A DNA stretch of 64,000 nt, from contig CM043954.1 in assembly GCA_014529385.2 (NCBI GenBank), positions 3,163,501 to 3,227,500 on the forward strand, read 5' to 3'. The stretch comes from Adiantum capillus-veneris (lineage: Eukaryota > Streptophyta > Polypodiopsida > Polypodiales > Pteridaceae). Below, in pieces: positions 55,547 to 64,000 of this stretch; the first letter of the stretch is position 1, and each line of letters begins with the position of its first letter. The translations under genes were made by a program, and so were the position numbers. Below the pieces are notes generated by a model that saw nothing but the letters and a program-made list of their open reading frames with translations, ran no database searches and had not been told where the DNA came from.

Positions 55547-56102
55547 AAGTTTATGATAAAAAACAATCGATTAGTTTGTCAATTTAAATGTCTTTGTGCT
55601 GGAAATCTCTGACTTTTGCTTTTGTAAATATCTGAATGATTAAAATCAATCAGCTTATCCTGAGTTTCTGTTCTCTTTATATTTCAGCAGATAAAGTTCG
55701 ACTAATAATTTGCTATCCACTTTTGGGTACTTTGCTGGCAAAGCAGACTATTGTTCACCTGACTAGCATGATATAAAATTTGTGCATGTTCTGAGGATGG
55801 CACTTTATTGCTCAATTACATCTTTTTAGTCAGGCTTCGTCAATGCTCTCATGACTTAACTTTATGCAATATGTCATTAGCATCTGTGGCGTGGTCAGCC
55901 TTTACCCAACCAAGTTGTCTACTTGCATGGCATGTATCTAGATATTTTTGTATATGTAGTGCCTGGAGGGATTTTTAAAAGGAGTCTTTTTAGTCTTTCA
56001 ACCAACTTATTAGCTTACCTACATAAAAATTGGCAAGCAAATCATGCATTTGACCTTTTAGCAAGCCACTCTCTAAAATGCATTGCTTTGATTTCCAACT
56101 AG

Positions 56103-57238
<1,136 letters not shown>

Positions 57239-57847
57239 GTAAGGAAGTTTAAACAATTGCTCAATATAATTAGGCTTTCATATAGTCAGTAGCCATGGTC
57301 TGGCATGGGTCATAGAATGAATCAAGGAGCCATTGCATGAAAACATTCCTAGTTGAAGGGTCACTTGCGTCGAGAGCTATCAAAGTTGAAGTTGAGGTTG
57401 AAGTTGAACCATAGTTATGGGAAACGGGCAAATGATGGTATCGGCAAAAGAATCTGCAATAGTTTAAGGTCTCGAGCAGTTTCGGTTAATTGTAGTACAT
57501 TGGGACTTTGGAAACGGCAAAAAATAAGATTTTCGAGTATCAGGAAGAGAGAACAAACACTACGCATAACTTTGCTTCACTACACGAAACGTTCAAAGAA
57601 GGTTTTATATTGAAGTGGTAAACAAGGAAAATCAGCCTTGATTGGTTCCATACCAACCAATTGCTAGATAAGCCTGGCTTTGAGACGTGACACACCAAAG
57701 AGAGTGCAGAGAGTAGAGTAGAGTTTATTATCGTCCATTGGAGGCCAAATATGACCCATGGGACGAAGAAAAAGTATACAAGAGGTGTCTCCTTTTTCAT
57801 GTGGAGGAAGGGATAGCTATATGAGCTGGTCAATTAAAATTTGCGTG
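57239..57847 (+). other. TTLL9 intron sequence after the last visible exon
   Basis: Begins with donor gtaagg. 57,700-57,780 contains gagtttattatcgtccattggagg and aaatatgacccatgggacga, loosely like the repeat modules at 29,470 and 58,090. No coding sequence recognised. Confidence 0.45.
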
Positions 57848-58010
57848 TAATGTTCAGCGGAAGTGATTGACGGTGTGTGCTCAGGATGAGTGCTCAGTGC
57901 GTAGTCAAGGTTCCTTTTTTAATGAATGAGAGAGTTCCTTTTACTTCATTAGAGATGTGCAATAGACTAGATAGAAGAGAGAATGATACTGTGAGGGAAG
58001 TTTTTTTTGG

Positions 58011-58012
<2 letters not shown>
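57848..58012 (-). repeat. Diverged LTR end of the Gag-only family
   Basis: tgttcagcggaagtgattga, gctcaggatgagtgctcag, caaggttcctttt, gatactgtgagggaag follow the same order as the LTR end at 22010-22172 (gtgcagcggaagtgaatgttg ...). The similarity is partial. Confidence 0.5.
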
Positions 58013-58081
<69 letters not shown>

Positions 58082-58300
58082 GATGAAATGAAATGAAATA
58101 TTATATTAACCTCTTCAAAAGGCCAAAATGACCTATGAGACCAATCTGTTACAAAATGGTGAATCTAATACCATGTCTGGGTACAAAAGAACTAGAACAA
58201 AAGTACTACTACTAGAATCCATCCTCATCTGCACTCTGGATGTCGAGAGAGTATGGCTTGAATCCTCTGCTGTAGTCTCCGTCGATGTTGTGTAGGCCCT
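58013..58300 (-). repeat. (GA)n and repeat module, second copy
   Basis: (ga)n 58013-58078, then atgaaatgaaatattatattaa, ggccaaaatgacctatgagaccaa, tgtctgggtacaaaa, as in 29438-29690. Confidence 0.6.
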
Positions 58301-58307
58301 CTCCTCA

Positions 58308-58498
<191 letters not shown>

Positions 58499-59055
58499 TG
58501 TCACAAAGTGATGACGTGGCGGACAGCAAAAACCCTAATTTCTGCCAGAAACCCTAAAATTCCTGCAAACCCTAATTTTTGCCAAAAACCCTAAATTCCG
58601 GAAATCGCGGAGGCGGATTATTATTAAATTTTTTTTTTTTTTTTTTTTTTTGGAAAATGATGAGCGACGCGAATTTTGCTTTTGCTTTTTTTTTATAAAA
58701 AAAAGAGAAAAGACTCTCTAAGAGAGAGAGAGAACTGATGCTTTTGATTTTGAAAGCTTTTGGGGCTCTGCTTTTGGGCATCCCTTGTAACCTTTAAATT
58801 AGTGGTGAGGGCCTCACTTCTCAGAGCATCTGGACGCAGAGTCTGAGAGTGAAACCCTAACCGCTCTCTTGTACTTTGATGATTGATTAATACAAAAAGA
58901 AATACCGAAAGGGGCGCCAGTCTTTGGGGCCAATATCTCTAGGCACGGAACTCCGCCGGGCCAGTGCAAATCTATTGTGATCTGTGAATTGTTTTGAAGT
59001 GGTTATTTGGTGCTGTCCGGTTGATTCTTGACTTGGAGTGTCCAAGTTTGTTACA
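58499..59055 (+). repeat. 5' LTR of Gypsy element J
   Basis: TGTCACAAAGTGATG to TTTGTTACA, 557 bp. Contains three near-repeats of aaaccctaaatt (58,530-58,590), a T28-type run at 58,628, and an aaaagaaataccgaaaggggcgcca block shared with the LTRs of element F. Confidence 0.88.
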
Positions 59056-59056
59056 G

Positions 59057-59068
59057 TGGTATCAGAGC
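59057..59068 (+). other. Primer-binding site of element J
   Basis: TGGTATCAGAGC, initiator-Met tRNA complement. Confidence 0.92.
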
Positions 59069-59126
59069 ACGGCCGATTTCTCTTTTACGGGAAATCCGAT
59101 CCCCGAAATTTTTTTCCGCGGCACCT

Positions 59127-60692
59127 ATGGCTTCAGGCAATGATCAGTCGACTCCCTCTGCATCTGGAGATGCGGGCTGGGATCACAACGAAGATTCAGA
59201 CAGAGAGTATGGCCCGCCTTGGCCTACTTAGGCGGAGTGGCGAGAGATAGAGCGTCGCCAGTTGATCAGCGATGCAACAATGATGATGCTCAATTTTGCC
59301 AAGGACCCGAAGATGGCAAAATATATGAACCAGACCTCTTTGAAAGAGCTACAGATGGAGTGGCAGAGAACCACAACACCACTCCCGAAACCCGCTCTCA
59401 AGAAACCTTCTGCCTCCAAGATATATACGGAGAAGGAACTGGAGAACGTGGTTGATGCACGGATTGCTCAGCTTTTCGACGTGCAAAAGAAAGGCAAAAA
59501 GCACGGCAAAAAGCAGAACAAAGGTACTGACTTCCCGGGATATTTGGGTCGTCAGTTGACATTCGACAAAGCAAAGAAACGGAAGAAGCGTGTTCGATTT
59601 GAAGGAGTACCCAGTTCTTCTTCTTCTTCTTCTGACAGTTCTTCTAGCTCCTCGGATTCGAGCGAAGAAGACAGAAAAGGTAAAAAGCGAAGCAAGAAGC
59701 AACGCTTTGGAAAGGGCAAGAGAAAGGCAAAGAAGGCTAAATCTCGCCCAGAGACTCACAGTTCTACTGAGGACTCGTCTACAGACAGCTCAGGTTCCGA
59801 TGACGGAAAGTTTTATGCGAACAAGAAGAATTTTTACAAAGCTAACCAGTATGACTTTCTCGAAGATAAAAGCAAGAAAGTTCGAGAGTTTAAGGAAGGT
59901 GGCCACTCGATCAAGTTTGGTACTTTTTCAGGATACTCAGATGCTTCGAAGGCTTTGTCTTTTATACAACAGTTTGACATCGCTTTCGCGGGAGGACGCT
60001 ATTCAGAGCACTCCAAGATTCGGAGAGCTGCCTCTTACTTTAAGGGGAATGCTCATACTTGGTGGTCCACGCTTCTATTAAGCAAGACTGTGCCAGTTAC
60101 ATGGCTGAAATTCAAGAGGCTTTTTATTTCTTCTTGGTTGACTCAAGAGTTTGAGCGAGATATACGAGCTGCTTGGAACCATCTCCGGATGACCAAGAGC
60201 GATACAGTGAATTCTTATTGTGAAAGATTCTGGAGCTCTTTTCTACCGACCTCTTCATTCAAGAAGATCTCGTTCAGAGAACAGATTGAGCGGTTTACCT
60301 TGGGTCTACCTACAGAAATCCAAAATCATTGCTTGGAACAGAAGTCAGCTTCTATTCAGGAGTTGATGAGTCATGCGAAGCGGGGCTTTGCCATTCACTC
60401 TGGCAGTTTGACCTACCCCACAGATAAGGCCATGACACAACGAGCCGAACAGACTTCTGGGAATGAAAGTAGAAAGAAAAAGAGAAAGCCAGAGAAAAAG
60501 GATGCACGACCCAGACTTACTCCTCAGGAGCGGACTCGCTACATCAGGGAGGGGAAGTGCTTTGGATGCGGGGAAACTGGACATATCTCCGCGAAGTGCC
60601 CTGATAAGGCACAGAAAGAACAGAATGATAAAGATGACGACAGATCTGAGAGTTCGAGAGCAGCTGAGGAATGTGGTAGAAAAGGCAGATAG
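59127..60692 (+). pseudogene. Gypsy J Gag
   Basis: ATG at 59127 (MASGNDQSTPSASGDAGWDH). Open except for TAG at 59229-59231. N-terminal acidic part, a Ser/Asp run followed by a Lys/Arg-rich block (SSSDSSEEDRKGKKRSKKQR, then KGKRKAKKAK), then the retrotrans_gag core (KFGTFSGYSDASKALSFIQQ, YFKGNAHTWWSTLL, FKKISFREQIERFTLGLP, SIQELMSHAKRGF). A second basic stretch leads to the knuckle CFGCGETGHISAKC. The frame ends with TAG at 60690-60692. About 520 codons. It would assemble the particle and bind RNA. Confidence 0.88.
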
Positions 60693-61198
60693 AAAAGCAG
60701 AACTGGTACCACATGGCGTGGGACCTGCACCGAATCTAATGAATGAAAGTACAAACTTTGCCGCTCTTGGGGCAAAGTGAAGGATTAGGAAGCTCTTTTG
60801 AAGGAGCCAAGGCCAACTTCTTTTCACTTGGAATTGGCGACTCGATTTGGAACTACGCCCGACAGACTGATGCCACAGGCGGAGGTAGTTCGACTGGCAC
60901 CCGGATGGGATGTTGCCATTACACCGAGCATTGGCAAACTTCGTTTGCAATGACAGGGGTGTTCAGGGCACGTGAGTGACATTCTACTCGGGATCCCTTG
61001 GTACCACAAGAACTACGCCGTGGTTGACTACCGGGCTGAGAAAGCGACTTTGATAAATGAAGGGTTTAGAGATTGTACTTGATGAACTTCAGTTTTCTTA
61101 CTCATTCTTTTGGGAGAACTGAACGATGGATAAAGGTTGAATATGTTTTGACCTGAAGAAAAGAACGCCAAGATTTTTTTTCTCCACGCTCATGCCGA
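60693..61198 (+). pseudogene. Gypsy J protease, degraded
   Basis: Pieces in different frames: an active-site region near 60,790-60,825 where a short deletion leaves LFEGAKANFF-like coding with no D-S/T-G triad; then ELATRFGTTPDRLMPQ (about 60,832-60,880) and, further on, VSDILLGIPWYHKNYAVV (about 60,975-61,030), the standard protease end. No stop-free frame spans it. Confidence 0.65.
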
Positions 61199-63290
61199 TT
61201 GCTTTTGAGAGGGCCTGAAGATCATACCATTGATCTGATATCTGGAAGCACGCCACCGAATCGGCCACCTTATCGTGTGAGCCGAGTACAGAATGAAAAG
61301 ATTATGAACTCAAAGAAAGACCTCTTGGAAAAGGGTCTTGTCCAGCCTAGTACTTCACCGTATTGCTCTCTAGTGTTGTTGGTTTTGAAGAAAGACGGAT
61401 CTTGGAGAATGTGCATCGATTATAGCACTCTCAACGAAATCACCATCAAGAACAGATTTCCGATTCCTAGGATCGATGATATACTCGACAGGTTATAGGG
61501 ATCCTCATGCTTTAGCAGGATTGACTTGAAGAGTGGATATCATCAGATCAGGATAGCACCAGGAGATGTCTACAAGACAGCTTTTCGGACGACTTTTGGG
61601 TTATTTGAGTTTTTGGTGATGCCTTTTGGCTTAACCAATGCTCCTGCGACATTTAACCGGATGATGGACAGGATTTTTCGAGAGTACAGGCTATTTGTTG
61701 GCACTTTCTTTGACGACATCATTGTTTTCTCCAAGAATGAGGCAGAACACAGAGATCATCTGCTTCAAGTCTTTCAGGCATTACGAGATCACACGTTAGT
61801 GATTAATGCAAAGAAAAGTGAATTTTTTCCTACCAGAGATACACTTTTTGGGACACATTGTGTCAGCAGCAGGAGTGCGAATGGACCCGGCCAAGATAGA
61901 GACTATCCGTGATTGGCCCGATTTGAGGAATGTCCAGGAAGTTAGAAGCTTCTTGGGACTGTGTTCGTACTACAGGCAGTTCATACGAAAGTTTGCAGAG
62001 GTTGCTTCCCCTTTGCATATCTTGACACAGAAAGGAGTACCTTTTTCGTGGGGACCCACAGAGGTGACTGCCTTTCAGACATTGAAAGAGAAATTCACTA
62101 CAGGACCAGATTTGACTTTGCCGGACTTGCAGAAGTCATTTGAAGTATTTTGTGATGCTTGTGGTCGTAGTCTGGGTGCCGTCTTGATGCAAGAAGGCCA
62201 TGTCATAGCTTACGAGAGCCGTTTGTTCTCTAGGCCGCAGATGACAGCACAGATCTATGGGAAAGAGCTTTTGGCGGTTATCCACGCTCTTACTCAGTGG
62301 TGGCATTACCTACTCAGAGCAGATTTTACTGTCTTTACAGACCATCAGAGTTTGAGCTACTTCTTGTCACAGAAGCAGCTTTCGGAAAAGCAGATGCGGT
62401 GGGTGAACATCTTGTCATAGTTCCACTTCCAGATTGTCCATGTGCAGGGACAGAAGAATGTGGTGGCAGATGCTTTGTCTCGGAAACCGTTGGTTCTGGC
62501 TATTTCCGCGATACATCATAGGAGCTTCGAGGATATGGTTGATCAGTATGCCATAGATACAGATTTTGCAGATATTTTCACACGGATACGGGATGGGGAG
62601 ACAGTAGCGGGATACTCCCTTCGGGAAGGCTACTTGATGAAAAAGACTATGTTGTGCGTTACACAGCCGTTGAGGGAAAAGGTTATGACTGATTGCCACT
62701 GTCCACCTTTTACGGGTCACCGCGGCATTGCTACCACCATGAAAGGGGTAGAGAGAGATTTCTTTTGGCGGAGACTGAAGAAGGATATCGAAGAGTTTGT
62801 GCGCAGTTGCTTGGTATGCCAGAAGGTCAAGTTTGACAGGCATAAGGCACAGGGATTGTTACAGCCTTTACCCATACCCACCCGTCCCTGGGAAAATATT
62901 GAAATGGATTTCATTTTTTTGATCTCCCGAGAATACAGAATGATCACGATGATTTTCCGATTACATGGCACGTCTGAGACGATTGTCTCCGACAGAGACC
63001 CCAGATTTATGAGTTTGTTTTGGAAGGCAATTTGGGAGAACATTGGCACGCGGTTGCAGTTCTTGTCATCATTCCACTTGCAGACTGACGGGCAATTTGA
63101 GATTGCCAATTCAGTGATTTTAGATTTATTGAAGTCTTGTATCTCGCATCAGAAGACTCAATGGGAAAAGAACTTACCTTTGGTGGAATTGGCCTACAAT
63201 AACACGATACACTCTTCGACGGGGAAGACGCCATGTGAGATTGTTGAAACTGCTGCGAAGGTTCCATCCTTCCTGAGCACGAAAGATTAG
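61199..63290 (+). pseudogene. Gypsy J reverse transcriptase, RNase H and integrase
   Basis: RT: PPNRPPYRVS, KDGSWRMCIDYSTLNEIT, TAG at 61496-61498, RIDLKSGYHQIRI, FGLFEFLVMPFGLTNAPATF and catalytic FFDDIIVFS (about 61,704). A one-base shift near 61,830 changes frame, then FLGHIVSAAG, RSFLGLCSYYRQFI. RNase H: the four acidic positions are all present (FCDACG, YGKELLAV, FTDHQSL, VADALSRK), with TAG at 62418-62420 between the last two. Integrase: zinc-binding H-H-C-C (HCPPFTGHRG ... CLVCQ), MDFIF, VSDRDPRF and DGQFEIAN. About 45 residues between the first and second catalytic Asp are missing. Ends at TAG 63288-63290. Confidence 0.9.
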
Positions 63291-63859
63291 AAATTTGAAG
63301 CGGATGAATATTCGCGAGATTTGGATACGGCTTTTGCCAAGGTTCGCGAGACTTTGCAGGAGTCTCAAGAACGACAGAAAAAGGCAGCGGATCGCCATCG
63401 TCACGACTGGAAACTGAAGGAGGATGATTGGGTGCTCTTACTTTTGAGAAGGCACGCCTAAGAAAGAAACAGGGAAAGGAAAGGCTTTTTCCAAAGCTTA
63501 GTATGTGATACTACGGACCTTTCCAGATTACTGACAAGATAAATGATGTCTCCTTCCGATTGGAACTGCCAGATACTTGGAGGATTCATAATGCATTGCA
63601 TGTGAGTCTCTTGAAACCTGTTAAGGGTGATGTGCCTGATGATGGGGAGCCTGATGAGCAACCCAAAGTGGAAGAAAACGAGGAGATCCTTGTTCCTGAA
63701 CAAATTTTGGCACATAATGATACGAAGAAAGGTAAAGTCCGAAGGCGGTTCTTGGTTAAGTTCAAGAACTTTCTTGCATTTGATGCGAAGTGGATGGAGG
63801 AGGAGGACCTAGCAGATACTTCTCGGATTGTGAAACTTTACCTCGATGTTTTGGTTTAG
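63291..63859 (+). pseudogene. Gypsy J integrase C-terminus with chromodomain
   Basis: After the TAG, AKVRETLQESQERQKKAADR and WKLKEDDWVLL belong to the integrase tail. From 63560 an open frame reads ELPDTWRIHNALHVSLLKPV, a Glu/Asp-rich linker, then PEQILAHNDTKKGKVRRRFL, VKFKNFLAFDAKWMEEEDL, which fits a chromodomain (aromatic-rich K-W/F-K and x-W-E-E-x-x-L pattern). In chromoviruses this domain steers integration toward heterochromatin. Stop at 63857-63859. Confidence 0.85.
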
Positions 63860-64000
63860 CATAGTCTACTCCAAACGGAACCCAGAACTCAGCTTGGCCG
63901 AAGATCTGGTACAGTGGGATGCACAAGAGGGGAGTCACTCCACTCCTTTGTCAACAGATGCCTTGATTTTGATACTAAAGGCACTGATGTCTCTTTGAGC
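63860..64000 (+). other. Non-coding 3' part of Gypsy J up to window end
   Basis: No further frame. The polypurine tract and 3' LTR are not reached. Confidence 0.6.

Larger units (their letters stand above)
30844..56102 (+). other. TTLL9: 25.3-kb TTLL9 intron filled with transposons
   Basis: Donor gtatgt at 30844 and acceptor ccaactag at 56102, phase 0 on both sides. About four fifths of it is identifiable transposon. Remaining intron-like sequence without other features lies at 30,844-31,300, 42,312-43,040 and 55,560-56,102. Confidence 0.88.
58499..64000 (+). mobile_element. Chromodomain Ty3/Gypsy element J (3' end outside window)
   Basis: 5' LTR 58499-59055, primer site 59057-59068, Gag, protease, RT, RNase H, integrase, chromodomain: the order of a plant chromovirus. 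The left flank is the TA microsatellite; the 3' LTR and right TSD are beyond 64000. Inactive: four in-frame TAG codons, frameshifts, a damaged protease site and a shortened integrase. Confidence 0.92.

Overview
This looks like nuclear DNA from a large, transposon-rich land-plant genome. The one host gene I can recognise is a tubulin glutamylase of the TTLL9 (Chlamydomonas TPG1) type, which modifies axonemal tubulin. It is expected in plants that still make flagellated sperm (bryophytes, lycophytes, ferns, cycads, Ginkgo) and is, to my knowledge, absent from flowering plants. The plant-type Copia and Ty3/Gypsy elements with initiator-Met primer sites and the very long introns fit a fern- or lycophyte-like genome; I cannot name the species.

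Layout. Positions 1-28030 are a nested stack of LTR retrotransposons. The base layer is two minus-strand copies (D, then A) of a non-autonomous family that carries Gag, zinc knuckle and protease but no reverse transcriptase. D and A share one LTR (LTR-internal-LTR-internal-LTR). Into them have inserted a Copia element (2607-7867), a solo LTR of the same family (8446-9717), a second Copia element (11326-16503) and two plus-strand members of the same family (B 17153-20866; C 22947-27769). All five have 5-bp target-site duplications (TSDs) that I can read directly. Positions 28031-30180 are mostly unassigned, with a LINE-like endonuclease scrap and a (GA)n module.

TTLL9 exons lie at 30181-30843 and 56103-57238, in one consistent reading frame with GT-AG introns. 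The 25.3-kb intron between them holds a short LTR element (E, 31482-34518) inside the LTR of a Gag-protease Gypsy derivative (F, ends at 38102), a Copia remnant (about 38110-39390), a solo E-type LTR (40733-41130), a minus-strand F-like LTR (41644-42311), and a 6.5-kb LINE (43054-55546, 13-bp TSD). The LINE was itself interrupted by a solo LTR (44355-45547), a complete element (H, 46093-50451) and a 417-bp hAT-type element (51894-52310, 8-bp TSD). From 57848 to 58498 there are degraded repeats and long GA and TA microsatellites. From 58499 to the window edge lies a decayed chromodomain Gypsy element with 5' LTR, gag, pol and a C-terminal chromodomain.

The most unusual content is the repeated Gag-only family. 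Its members carry a conserved C-terminal protein region of about 200 residues that I do not recognise, preceded by an Asp/His-rich tandem repeat. Two members (B, H) have lost the Gag core, zinc knuckle and protease yet keep LTRs, PBS, PPT, TSD and this unknown coding region. No tRNA, rRNA, CRISPR or prokaryotic-type operon was seen.
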